Origin: Hibiscus mutabilis
Taxonomy: Eukaryota > Streptophyta > Magnoliopsida > Malvales > Malvaceae
Assembly: GCA_019671005.1 (NCBI GenBank)
Contig: CM033741.1
Location: 992,001 to 1,056,000, forward strand
Direction: 5' to 3'
DNA: 64,000 nt
In this document: piece after piece, positions 26,046 through 38,186 of the stretch
Layout of the letters: every line of letters starts with the position of its first letter
Numbering within the stretch: the first letter of the stretch is position 1
Position numbers and translations under genes: made by a program
The notes under the pieces: generated by a model
What the model was told of the DNA's origin: nothing
What the model saw: the letters and a program-made list of their open reading frames with translations, nothing else
The model's database searches: none

Positions 26046-26961
26046 CTCAATGGTCGGTGGGACTTCGCGTATGGTAAGCTTGGGATGGCTTAGTGGTCTT
26101 CTTGCAAATAGTGGTATCTTGAGACAGTTGTAAGCTTTAGCTAGGATAGGCTAGATGATAATCCTTAGATGTTGAGAAGCCTATTTGTGCACTCTTGATT
26201 ATACTATCATGCATGCTTGTTTTACGATATTCATGAATTGTGTTAGAGCAAAAATGTATCACTGAGCTTTGTTAGCTCAGCGTGCGGAATTGTGGTTCCT
26301 TCCGTGCGTAGGTTGACATGTTACTTTTGGTGGAGCAGATCGAGGAGGATTTCTAAGCACCGAGCCAGTTTTAGAGTACAATACTTGATGTTTAGTTCAG
26401 ACTGATTGTATTCGTAGGACCTTACCACAGTCGAGTTTGAATTTTATTTTGATTTACTGTTATTTGGTCAAACAGTGTATTTTATTCGAAACTTATGTTT
26501 TATAAACCCTTTTAATCTTATTATCTATGTGGATTTTACAGAATTGATCGTTTTAAGAATTGCCAACTTGTGATTTTAAATGAGAAATTTTGATGGGTCG
26601 GTTTTGGGTGATCAGAATGTGATACTCCGGATCTGGGACGGGATCAGGGCGTTATAGAATGTGTTAATTATTTTTAGGCCATTGATAGTTTTAAAATTTT
26701 TGCAATTAAGACCTTGTCCCTCAAAAAAATTGGTTTATTGTTTTTGAAGACCCTTTAAGTTAAAATTAATGAAATTAAACTTTGACCCCTCATTTTTTGG
26801 TTTAATCACTTTTTAAGACCCTTCAATTTTAAAATTAGTGAAATTAAATATTAATTTCCTTAATTTTTATGATTTGGTTATTTTTTAGAACCCTATTTGT
26901 TTCAAAGCTAAATTAACTTGCCCCCTCATACTTCAATCACGGCTCCGTCCCTGGTCTTAAG

Positions 26962-28070
26962 TAAAGTCTCTAAATATGCTAAAATGTAAAATACAAAAAA
27001 TTCAGGAGGTGCTAGATTATATCATTAGTATAAAATACAAAAAAAAAAATTAAAATATGTAAAAATTTAAATATTTTAAGAAATGTGACCGACTCGTAAC
27101 ATCTTCGATCAATCGATGTATGAATAGGATTTACATTTTCTTTTCCCAACGTGTAAGACGGGGTGGATATATAACTGTAACGTCATTATCAGCTCAATGA
27201 TCGCACCCCATAAACTAAATATCAATTGATAACATCTACTATCACACTAATTTTGTAAATTTTTAAACAATGATAGGGCTAAAAATCAAGATTGGGAAGG
27301 ACACAATATAATTAACTATAAAAGATACGGGTAAAGCTCAAATAAATTGAAAAATGAAGATCTAAAAATGTAAAAGTCTCATTATATATTTTAATTAAAA
27401 AATTGAAAGGGCACAGCCCAAACCAAGCTATACACCCATCCCTAATTTTAAATCATACTAAAATGTCTTCCTTTTGCATCTATATATATATATTGGTTGT
27501 CCTCTTGGTTCCACAAGGCTCTATCTTAACTGATTCAGATCGACTCGTATTGGACACTTAATTTTGGTCAGTGAGTCTCTCAGCGGAAATTTTCTGCATA
27601 CATAAGGTTTCAAACTCGAGACTTACTAAAGCGATATCAAGTTACTTACCACTTGGATATATATATATATATTAAAAAACGTTATAGGATTTTCAAATTA
27701 ATAAATTTAAAGTAAAAGTGAAGTATAATTATAAACAAAATAAACTATAAGTTGTTGTTGCAAGCCTTGATGGTGTATTGTATTTGAGCTTTCGGATTGA
27801 TTTTGTTGTTCTAATTGAATGTTATTAACTTAGCATATGTACTCATTTCTTCCTATTAAGTTTAATTTTTTAATAAAATATGTGATAATAATTTTCATGT
27901 AAAATTCTTCCGATAATAAATTCATACCTCGTTTACCAAAAAAAACTATAAGATGTATTAAAATATAATAAAAAATTATCAAAACAGGTAACGGCATAAA
28001 AAATAAGATTACAAGAAAAAACTATATTAACATATTTTTTTGAGGAACTATATTAACGTATTAAAACCTA
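26962..28070. other. AT-rich intergenic DNA
   Basis: No gene is supported. It holds TA dinucleotide tracts at about 27480-27494 and 27657-27671 with a tRNA-like SINE remnant between them. Confidence 0.6.
27525..27655 (-). mobile_element. tRNA-derived SINE remnant
   Basis: On the minus strand the sequence reads AAGTGGTAAGTAACTTGATA and later CTCGAGTTTGAAACC, resembling Pol III A and B boxes. A better preserved relative lies at about 42115-42285. The flanking TA tracts may be parts of a target duplication, but this cannot be told from simple repeat. Confidence 0.55.
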
Positions 28071-29421
28071 GGGTAAACTATCTATTTGGTACTTCACATT
28101 TATCCGTGTTTCTGTTTTAGCCGCACAATTAAGTTTTTGATAAAATAATATTTAACATTGTATTTTGTTTCTATTTTGATATCTTTTGTTAAAAAAATTA
28201 ACTAATATGATATTATCATTTTTTAATTTCCAGGACTAATATATAGTAACTTATATTGTCTCAGGATCAGGAATCGTGGACTGACCAACGAATATCCATG
28301 GCAAGAGCCGCAAGCATTCCGCGCTGAGTGATGTAGTTCATCACCTATATATGCTAAAGATAGACTCTGTATAATGTTAGAAAACCGTTAATATGATAAA
28401 ACAAACAATAAAAATATAACATTGATATGATTATTGCATCGAACAGAACAATGCAGAAAAACTGAAATATATATTTTAATATGAAAACAGAAAAAGCCGA
28501 ATAACAGAATTGATAAATACTTAAGGAGCAGATTCGTTGAGGCATGTGTGACACAGTTTTTTTAAGACAAATTCAATCGCTCTTATAATGCTAGAAAAAC
28601 GTTGGTCAACTGTCTCCCAAAATATAACAACGAGATAAACACATCAGTAATATGATTGCAGTGATAAGCAAACTTTAACATCGCAATTTTCTATCACCAA
28701 AAATCAGTTTCAAAAATACACAGGAAAAACTGCGGAAATTAGAGAATATTCTCTGTGTGTAATTTTAGTTTAGGTTCAATTGAAGGTTAAAGAGAGATGC
28801 TGGAAGGAAAATATAATTTTTGTTGGACTAAAATATCTATAAGACATTAGTTTAAACACTCGCACGTAAGAAAGAAATTTAAATTAAGACATTCAATAAT
28901 TATTAAGTTGATTTATATATATAAATATATTTCACACTTAATATCTTATTAATGTGAGACACAAGCTTTTTTTTTCTTAATACAATTTTAGTTTTAACCT
29001 AAAATTTTACTAAATTTACTCTCAAAAGTTACGCATTTGGTTAGCATTTTGGTTACAACTGATTTCTAGTCTTATATTAATCGAAAATGTTATATTGCGA
29101 CAGATTTTAACCTAAAATTTTATATGTCTACTCTAAAAAGTTACACAACTAGTAATAATTTTAGTTACAACTAAGACTGTTACATGAGTAACTTTTTAGG
29201 TTGCAGGCCAGAATAGTTATGCAATTTACATAATTTGCTATGAAGCACGTAATATTTTCGATTTTAGCCAAAAATGTTACTAAATTTACTCTAAAAAGTT
29301 ACACATTTTATTAGTATTTTGGTTACGACTAATTTCTAGTCTCATATTAACCGATTGTATTTTAGATTCATCTTTAATATTATGATGGAGTGTTATTAGG
29401 TACCAAATAGATAGTTTACCC
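28071..29421. mobile_element. Non-autonomous Mutator-like element
   Basis: Both ends read GGGTAAACTATCTATTTGGT inwards (over 20 matching bases). They are flanked by 9-bp near-duplicates TAAAACCTA (28062-28070) and TAAAATCTA (29422-29430), the length typical of Mutator. The interior (1.3 kb) is AT-rich with imperfect internal inverted repeats (AAAATGTTA / AAAAAGTTACACA blocks at 28990-29330) and no transposase. Confidence 0.78.
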
Positions 29422-29574
29422 TAAAATCTATATAAATAAAATTTTTAATTGAATTATTGTGACGAACTATTCCAAAATCTACTTAAACCAATTATTATCA
29501 TATAAAATATTATAATAACTTGAACACATAAAAAATAGGCATAAAGGTAATTTTGTTCATGTAATAATCTCAAA

Positions 29575-30215
29575 TCAATAATGTTGTTTCTCCTTTTTAA
29601 TTACATCAATTTAGTTCTCACAGTCTTCCAAAAAATAAAATTGTGTCTCCAATTTAATTTAATAAATTTAGTCTCCAAACTCCTAAATTGCATCAATCTC
29701 ACCCTTTGATTGCTGTTGGCTAACAGAACTGTTATCACCAGTCGCCATATGTCACGTCAGACACTTTATCGTTAATTAATTAACAACGTATGAGTTATCG
29801 TATCTATATATCATTTTCTTTAATAAATTAATGTCTTCCAATCAGATGATGACAAGTCAATTTTGATGACGTGACAGTACAATTGACGTTGAATTTTTTA
29901 AAACACCAATAATTTTAAAATATTTAATTAATTCTAAAACTCTCAATTCTTACTATAGCGTCATCAAAACTAACTTGTCATCATCGACATGACAAAATAC
30001 TTAGTTATAACGACTGATGTGAACGCAAATAGCGATCACCTCCACAGAATTTAACGACTTTGTCAATCAACAATAAAGGGCGAAATTGATATAATTCAAG
30101 AGTTTGAGAGCTAAATTTATGAAACTAAAACGGAAGGACAACATTACTAATTTTAGAAGACTAAAAGGGCTAAATTGATACAATTAAAAAAGAGATACTA
30201 TTGCTAATTTAGTAT
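29575..30215. mobile_element. Long-inverted-repeat element
   Basis: The left arm (TTTTTAATTACATCAATTTAG, AGTCTTCC) is matched in reverse by the right arm near 30120-30215 (GAAGACTAAAAG, CTAAATTGATACAATTAAAA). There are also paired CACGTCA/GACGTGAC and TGACAAGT/ACTTGTCA blocks. No coding capacity. Borders are uncertain by tens of bases. Confidence 0.5.
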
Positions 30216-31121
30216 TACTACCTGGATAAAATTATACTTTAAACGGAAAAAAAATAATGTGATCATGAATATTTATAGAGACTAACATAAATATTAAAAT
30301 ATGTTAGATTTAAAACAAAATAAAACATTAATGTACAAAACTCTATATTTTATAACACTTTGGATACATAAATTTAGATAAATACAATACGAACACAAAA
30401 TTTTTGCTAAAAATTAACAACATACACACTCTCATAATTCCTCCGAAACTTAACCAAAAGCGATGGAAAATAAATAATATTTTTATATGCACTTGTCAAG
30501 AATTTTATATTGAGATAATTTAATAAATCTATAAATTTTTTATGCCAAAAGTTTAAAAATGTCCTAAACAATTTATATTAAATTATTAACTTTTTAAAAT
30601 GAATAGAAATGTTTTATCCTTTTTCGGTATTCCTATGAATGCTCCAAAGTTAAAAAATGGGTTTAAAGCTATAAACTCAAATTTTAAATTATTAAACCTA
30701 AACTTTAAAAAATTAAACCTTAAAATCTAAAATCTAAACCCAAAATTCTAAATACTAACCTTAAATTATAAACTCTAAACTAAACCCCTAACACCTAAAC
30801 TTAAAAGGCTTGTGTAAACTAAAATTTACAAAGGCTATGTATTGAAATTTTTCACTAAAATAAATGAGTATATGATTATAATCAATTAAAACTGATTTGA
30901 TAAGATTAATTTAAAATTATTTTATGATTGAGTTTAACTCGATAAACATGATTGTTAATATAATATACCGAAAACATAAAATCAAATATATTTATCTCGA
31001 GTGATAGTAATCAATAAGAATCAAATTTCACATCCATCAATAATCTAATCAACAATTTAAATTTTATTTTGTTTCATTCATGTGTATTTAATCCCAATTC
31101 CATCAGAGAGAATCTCCTAAT
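30216..31121. other. AT-rich DNA with telomere-like patch
   Basis: Contains a MITE-like stretch with CCCTAAA-related units at about 30672-30850. 30672-31366 is duplicated at about 51508-52194. No gene. Confidence 0.6.
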
Positions 31122-31130
31122 TAAAATAAA

Positions 31131-32267
31131 GGGTAAACTACTCAGGTGGCCACTGAACTATTTAGGCGTATCTATTTTTGACCATTTAATTAGGTAATTT
31201 GTCAATCAGACTACTAAACTTTTAAATTGGTCTTATTTTGACTACCGCCATTAAAAAACTAACAGAGAGTGATAAAAATATGACGATACAGTTAACGGAG
31301 ATTTATAAAATTGCACATTTAGTCTTTATTATTTACCTATTATATAAATTGGTCCCTGTTATTTACGTCTGTAAGCTTTTCTTTCCTTCTCCCAAACCCA
31401 AACTTCTCATTTGCTTCTTCACTATCTCTGGCCATTCCCTGGGTTTTATTTCACTAACCAAGAAAAGGGTTTTCTCGTTTCTTCCAGATAATTAAAGCTT
31501 TTGTTTTGTTTGAATGCAATATACGAATTTCTCACCGGTTGTTTCTTAATTCTGGTTTCAGGGGTGGGTTGTAATTCCAAGAATCATCTGACTTTGCCTC
31601 TCAGGGTTTTGCCATCCATGCTTTCGTACCACTCAAGAGCTGATTTTCTGAGACTTAACCTCTGCCCGGGCCTTAGTTCGCTTTCTTCTTTGGAGGTATG
31701 CACCATCTGACTTTGCATTTTTCTTCCCTTATACTCCACACTTGGATAATGTTAAGTACTGTTGTTTCTAAATTGAGAGCATGTCGGAAATGAAGCTTCG
31801 GTACATGGCCTAGAGAATGGTTGATTGAACTGTCGAAATGAAGCTACCTGACGTCAGTTTCATGTTAGAATTGTGTAATTATAATTGTTTTAGAACTGTC
31901 TAGTTCTGACCCTTCCTTGGCATGTTAATTAGAACCCAGCAGTTTAGAATTTTTTTTTAAGAGTGTTCTTTAGTAATTTCATGTTAGAACTGTCGGTTTC
32001 ATTTTTGCGACACGTGTTATCATCGTATTGGAGCCTTGAATTAAATTAAAATTATGACTAAATTAATATATTAAGTAAATAACAGAGACCAAATGTATAA
32101 TTTTTAAATTTCCGTTAACTGCTACCTCACTCATCCCTTAATTTTTAACGGCGAGAGTCAAAATAGGATCAATTTAAAAGTTTGATAGTCTGATTAACAA
32201 GTTGCATAGTTCGGTGGTCAAAATAGATACACCCAAATAGTTCGATGGTCACTTGAGTAGCTTACCC
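31131..32267. mobile_element. Pack-MULE candidate
   Basis: The left end GGGTAAACTACTCAGGTGG and the right end CTTGAGTAGCTTACCC form the tips of inverted arms of about 150 bp or more. A perfect 9-bp duplication TAAAATAAA flanks it (31122-31130 and 32268-32276), typical of Mutator transposition. The interior 31370-31730 is less AT-rich than the arms and looks like captured host gene sequence: a T-rich stretch ending in TTTCAG at 31560, then an open exon, then a donor GGAG|GTATGC at 31694. The source gene is not recognised. Confidence 0.78.
31561..31695 (+). pseudogene. Captured exon fragment inside the Mutator-like element
   Basis: Between an acceptor-like TTTCAG and a donor-like GGAG|GTATGC lies an open stretch of about 45 codons (CNSKNHLTLPLRVLPSMLSY..., ...LCPGLSSLSSLE). 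It is rich in Ser and Leu with few acids, which would suit a plastid transit peptide, but that is only composition. It could equally be read in another frame. There is no evidence of expression. Confidence 0.35.
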
Positions 32268-32276
32268 TAAAATAAA

Positions 32277-32749
32277 ATATAATAACGAATGAAACATGAA
32301 ACTCAACTATTGGGCTTTTTATATTGAGCATGGGATGACTGGACCCAATTTAAAACCATGTAAATATTATTATTTTATATTCAAACGAAAAACAAATGTG
32401 TGGGGCAGGAGTGAGGCAACGTATAGGGGTCGTGGTCCTTCAAACAAATAAAAGAAGGAAATGAAAATATTTAGCAGTAACAAAATCACAACAAATTTCA
32501 ATGTATGAAAATCAAGTGACTCAAAATATATATGCAACATCAAACTGACGAAATGTTACACCCAGTATCAAAATATATCCAACGACCAGTTTGTCTCAAA
32601 CTAAAACCAATAAAAAGCATAGAAAGCCATGTGTAAATGCATGTTTATTTAATAACATGAAGCCCCATAATCTAGTACAAAAACCAATAATCTAATCACT
32701 GTCGACGACGAGCCGTACCATCCAAAACCAAGCTGACTACTGGAGATGG
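32277..32749. other. TOM1-like 3' UTR and spacer
   Basis: About 470 bases with no other gene. The part nearest 32750 should be the 3' UTR of the TOM1-like gene on the minus strand. Confidence 0.55.
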
Positions 32750-35700
32750 TCAAAATGACCTGTTATTGTTGGGCCTTGATGATGAAGAAGACTTGGCTTT
32801 GGCAAAATCAACCAGGTCTTTGAAGAGGGCGTCTTCTGGTTTTACTTCTTTGGTTGGGGTCGTTGAGTTAAGCGAGAGGTTTTGAGTTTGTCCAACCAAG
32901 TTGTCATAAGAGGAACCGGATCCATTACTGGAATTAGAAGAACCACCGGGATAACTGTGTTGGTGCCCAAAGAATTGCTGTCTCTGATTAAACTTTGAAG
33001 GTTGTGGTGGGATGTTTCCTGCAGGGGTGTCCCAGGGTGCTGGAGGCAGCAACTCGGCATCAGCTAATTTGCTCAAGGAAGCTGGTTTGTCATATACAGG
33101 CTGTCCGCTGAATAGAGGTGAGGAACCTGAATCGCCGGAATGGTAAGGAGGTGATGATGGAGCTAGAGGGGTTGTGTGTGTACGAGTGCGGACGGAACGG
33201 GGCGGAGGTTCTCTTGATTCAGAGGAATTCTCAGTTTTGTAGGTATCACCACCAAGGTAATCAACCACGCCAGCATTTGTAGCAACCTGACTTTTTGATG
33301 GGGGTGGAGGAGGAACAAATGGATCAACTCGCCCAGGCTCACTTTTAGGTGCTCTCCTGCCCTGTCCATGAGAATTATCCCTTGATGATCTGTAGTAAGT
33401 GAGTACAGGGATTCGTTAAATTTAAATCAAAAGCAAAAAGAAAAAATAAGCATAAGCCAGGAAATAGGGAGCCTTGCCAATATTAATCAAGGACATGTTA
33501 CTCAAATCTTAAAAAACTTATATTCAAAGCAGTCTTTATGCATGTTTAACAAGATGCATTTTACAGAATAAATAGACAAGACAAAACTGCAACGCTTTCA
33601 TCAGTACAATTTGGCTAAGTGCCCATAGTTCATTTATAAATAATGCGTTCCTCCAATGAAAACAAAAAAATTTCCTAGGAAAATCAGGGAATGCAACACA
33701 TGAACATAACATGGTTAAGTGTCCATAGTTCATTTCCATGTGCTAAGTAGATGAATTCAACTGGTAGAAATTCTCCGAGTTTTCCTGGTTTAAAAAAGTG
33801 CAAGGCTAAAAATCCAATGGGGATCAGGGAATGCAACACATGATCACAACATGGTTTAAGGGTCCATAGTTCATTTCCATGTGCTAAAAGACGAATTTCA
33901 TCTGGTAGAAAATTCCTTTTGAGTTTTTCAAGTTTTCGCTAATCTGGTGCATTAGAAAAAATTACAGTAGATTAGCAGAAAAATGTTTCAAAGTAAACAG
34001 AGAATGGAGTAAGGAAGAATAACACGATAAAGTCACCTATGAGATAGCTGAGCAAATTCATCTTCTGACTCATCATCCTCATGGTTAATATTAACAAGCG
34101 GCACAACAGGTGTTTCTGCTACTGCTCCTATCGGAACAGTATTTCCTTTCAGAATGTCATCATGCCGGGAAAGAACACGCTGCAAGCTGTCATTTAGTGC
34201 TAATCCCTGACATAGAAGTTCCTCCTCTCTGAAAATGCAAAAGCAATCATCAGCATTATTCTAACAGGAGGGAAATCATCCGAAGATACAAACAGATTCT
34301 CACGTGGTATTATTAACAAGAAGCATCACACGTTTCTGGTACGAACGGCATTGATCCACAAGGTCAACAATGACTTCTTGCTTCATAGCCTGTATAACAT
34401 CAAAAACAGTAAAGGGCTAATTATTTAACTTGCATCAGGCTTAAAATAACATCAATTCAATCACCTGGCATGCATTAAGATGTTCAGATACAAACTATTA
34501 TCACATAAGAACACGTAAAGAAGCTCAGAAAAAAAGAATGATCCTACCAACAGACACATATGCAGTGCAAAAACGAGATCACAGCATAAATTAATGAGAT
34601 TATCCAATAAGTTCTGTAATACAGTAAGCAAAGGGAACTCGTTTAAGAGGCTGCAGAAGAGTTGTTAGCATCCAACTTAAAAGCCAATTCGTAATAGGTG
34701 GAGAGACCCAACTTGAATATAGGACCACATGAAAACCCAATACTTGATAGATGTGGCATGACACCACTTGAAAATCCCCCAAATGTGTAACCAAACAAGG
34801 TCTTACATGTGGACAACCTCAACGGGGGCCATCAACCTAAGCAGGAACAACAGAACACACATTGGCCCCGACAGCACATTAATCCACAACTTAAAATCAA
34901 TTTGAAGTCAGAAAGGGTCTAACTTGAATATATGACCATAGAAAACCAATGCTTAAATAGACCACTTAACAAGAAAGTGTAGATAACGTAGATTCACTTG
35001 AAATTGAGGAATTAATCATAATGAAGGGCAGAAAAATAGTGGGAAGAACCAGACAGTACTGCAGCCACATAATTAAGAGAGCACATTGCTCAAAGTGAAA
35101 CAAGAAAGGAGGATTGATCAAGCCAATCCCATATAAGACAGATAAGCCTTTAGAAAAATAATACCCCCTGCACTAAATATAAAAACGAAGAAGAAATTGA
35201 AAGCAGTATGTTTATCAGCAATCAGATAATAAGAAAATTAGAGCAGCATAGACCATGTGGAAAGCATAATGATGCATTTGCGGGAAAATGTTTTTACCTC
35301 AGGAGTCTTTGGATCCAATGCACTAAGCATGTCCATTAATACAGCTGCTAGTTCACTAGCATTTTGAATTTCTGGCAAGCTGGAAAAGCACAAGGTTCAA
35401 CAATAATTTCTTGATAACAGAAATAATGCAGGTCTATGCAGGAAATTTACATGTCAGCAGCAAAGAGAGAAGAAAGATGCAGCACAGTATCTTCGCAGTG
35501 GTTTTTTATCATTGCAGTGAACCCAGTAAATTTTCTAACTCCAATTATCTGGAACTTACAAATGAACTTAACTATAGAAGAAAATGATGTTTAAAGAAAG
35601 GTTTTCAGAAAATGCCCTGCATCAGTTTGAGTTATTAAAGAAAATAAATTCATACACAATAGAGATTGTGAGATAACAATGAAAATTATAAAGATAAAAA

Positions 35701-38186
35701 AATAGCATACGGTACACAAATCTTCTTGTCTGAATCTAATTGACTTCTGAACTAAGAAGATAATATTCTAAAATAATTCATTGGAGCAATAGTTTCACAA
35801 TCTTTGTCCCGTCAAAAACATTTTTGTCAAAGAAAACTATGTGACCCACAACTAGAAAATAACAGCTTTAGCAAAGGTAGTACCTGAGGCCAGAAGCATC
35901 AGACTGTAGAGAGGCCTCAATAGCAGCATCTTCATATGCTGAAGAAGGGTGGTGAGTTATCGGATGAGTCTGAGGTGGAGTAAATAATGGTACGGTATTC
36001 TCTTCTCGAGGAGGAAATTCAACTCCAGCAGCCTGATATATACAAAAAAAGAGAACTTCAAAAAACAGATATGGATAGATATGATGGAGAAAACACTAGG
36101 ACAGGACACTTCGACTTTCAAATCAGCAAATGCAACAAATGATTTTTAGTACTGAAAGGCCTAAGAAATCAATATACAAATTTACATCACCAAAATTTCT
36201 CTAAGCAACCTCAGCAGAAAAGAAAAAAAAAGATGAAAATTGTAACCAACGGAAGAGGCCAGATTATACAGACACAAGTAATGAGGATACTTTCCACTAG
36301 ATCTTCCAAAGCCACAATAGAACATTTACCCGTAGTTCATTATATGCAGCAAAATATTGAGGATACTTCCCACTGGATCCTCCAAAGGCTTCTTGCCATG
36401 CGTCTATCAAAATAAGTATCTTTTCCCTAACATTCAAGTCAGGCTGCACAATAAACCAGAAGGAAGAATACATGTAGTAAGCAACAGAAAGGGGGAAAAC
36501 TAGCAAGAAAAGTCATCAAAGTCTAGAGGGAAATAAATCACCTTCTTCTTTACTATTTTAATCATTTCACGCAATATTTCGCGCTCAACCATCTGCTGAA
36601 AAACATGCTCACCACAATTTTTGCTGAGAGAATCCAATACCTGAACCAAGATATGAGATATATGGTATCTTATTACTAAGCTAATAGTTATTTGAGATCA
36701 TGCGATGGAAGTAAATTATTAAGAACCAAAATATAGAAGTTATTACACCATAAAAGTAAATTTCAAATAAAATGCTTAAAAGGGCTATACGTATGTATGT
36801 GTGAAATATGAACTTGGGGAGAAACATGTAACTCACAAAAAGAGCTAGTAGCTGTATTTTTGGATTTTTACCGCCGAGCCGCTTCTTGAGGATTTTCATT
36901 GCATCCTTAGTCTGCCTACAGTAGAAAAATGAAGAATGTCAATCAAATAAGCTAGGATCCACCATGCATCAGGGAGTGTGAATACAAGGCTAGGAAGTTA
37001 TAACAAGGCAAGCCATGAATTAAACCCAAACACGGGAGTGGGACAACCATGCAACTTTCACAACTCTGGTCTATCAAAACCTTGGGACGCAGAAATTCAT
37101 ACTTCAAACAATTAAATATATGAAACTAGTGTACACCTTCTATTCCTTAGCGTCAGACTAGATCTTTCGTCTTATTCAAACATTTTCAACCATGTTCAGA
37201 CTTTAAATCCTTCAACGCTTTCGTAGTAAAAGGGGCAAGTACAGCCCCAAGAAACTACCCAATTATATATATATATATATGGAGTTGAGAAGTTAATAGT
37301 ACGACATAGGCATATATACCAAACAATAGTACGACATTTCAAAATTTTCACTTGCATGATCAAGCTAAAAGGAATCTAGGAGTATAGTACAAGCCTGCAT
37401 GAGCCTTGAAACTCCTCTTAGTCAATGCCACAGCACATACAAGATTCAGAAATCTCTCCTTCCACCCTTCACTCATGGCATATAAATCTGGCATAAAATT
37501 TCTCTCTCTTCTCCTAAAAGATCCAGAGCGTATCATACATGGAAGATCCAAAATTCTTCCCCTTCCACAATCTCTCCCTTCGAAACTCTCTTGGAAAATC
37601 AAGTCATGACAACTTGCCAATAGTTATAGAGCCAAGCTACCATCTTGAACGAATTTGGAAAGGCCAGCTCTCATCTACATCAATCTCAAGAACAAATCAA
37701 GTTAACCAAGCAATCTCCATCCAAACTCCACCCGTTTCCTTATTGAAGAACAACTTACAGTTTAGCATCTCACAAAAGTGATCACAATCTCTTCTAATGA
37801 CAGATTATACTAGTCAAAGGTGGATCGGGTCACAAATTTGGCCTAAAACAATTTAAATACTGATTAGACCGCTCTTCGGGAAACAAGGCTTGCAAGTTGA
37901 AATTTCTTAAAGTACCCACATTGAAGAATTCATACCACAATTACCATAGGTTGACGTACATGTGCTTCCAAGTAAATCAAAATAATGATCATAGGCACTA
38001 TAATGCATCAAAGAACAGAAATTAGAAAAGTACAGCAAAAAGGTCACCAAACATAAAAATAAAAAGAATAATATACCCTGGATCCATGTTTAAAATGTCA
38101 CATAGCTCAATGTTTAGAGCCCAATCTGGACCGATCAGCATATCACTGGTTGCCCTCTCAGCACATGCTGCCGCACTATGAGCCAT
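32750..38186 (-). CDS. TOL: TOM1-like (TOL) protein, VHS and GAT domains
   Basis: Nine coding exons: 38186-38077, 36915-36837, 36640-36542, 36443-36330, 36032-35884, 35379-35298, 34389-34304, 34228-34037 and 33389-32750, joining in frame to 516 residues. The VHS domain spans about 9-138 (ERATSDMLIGPDWALNIELC, NPKIQLLALFVLDSLSKNCG, REKILILIDAWQEAFGG). A GAT domain spans about 184-265 (ELAAVLMDMLSAL, VDQCRSYQKRVMLLVNNT, EEELLCQGLALNDSLQRVL). The remaining 250 residues are a Pro/Ser/Gln-rich disordered tail. TOL proteins bind ubiquitinated membrane cargo and stand in for ESCRT-0 in plants, acting at the plasma membrane and endosomes. Length and tail fit the TOL3/TOL4/TOL5 subgroup. The gene looks intact. 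An upstream intron (38241-38636) lies in the leader. Confidence 0.92.
33600..33915. repeat. Local direct repeats in TOM1-like intron 8
   Basis: A block of about 90 bases with GGAATGCAACACATGA, CATAGTTCATTTCCATGTGC and CTGGTAGAAA occurs at about 33690-33775 and again at 33828-33915. A shorter third part (CCCATAGTTCATTT) lies near 33620. The third block borders the segment that was copied to 52217-52433. Confidence 0.7.

Larger units (their letters stand above)
23846..26656. repeat. Solo LTR, 2.8 kb, with two internal tandem-repeat fields
   Basis: Begins TGTAACGACTCGG and ends GGGCGTTATA. The ends pair as TGTAACG with CGTTATA, so the usual final CA seems to have mutated to TA. A 5-bp duplication GAATG flanks it. 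There is no internal retrotransposon sequence and no second LTR, hence a solo LTR left by recombination, probably of a Gypsy element because of its length. 24610-25020 is filled with variants of TACCGGTACG, and 25520-26045 has about 13 copies of GGGCTATGTGA. A 100-residue frame at 25426-25728 is a by-product of that repeat. Confidence 0.82.
23791..26953. mobile_element. hAT-type MITE (about 347 bp) interrupted by a solo LTR
   Basis: The left end CAGGGTAGGAGCC pairs with the right end GGCTCCGTCCCTG (two mismatches), and both are flanked by the 8-bp duplication GTCTTAAG, the length typical of hAT transposition. If the solo LTR with one target copy (2816 bp) is removed, 347 bp remain. No transposase is encoded. 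Confidence 0.85.

Noticed and set aside
36233..36506. Short frames on both strands within the TOM1-like gene
   Set aside because: They overlap exon 4 and its introns in other frames.
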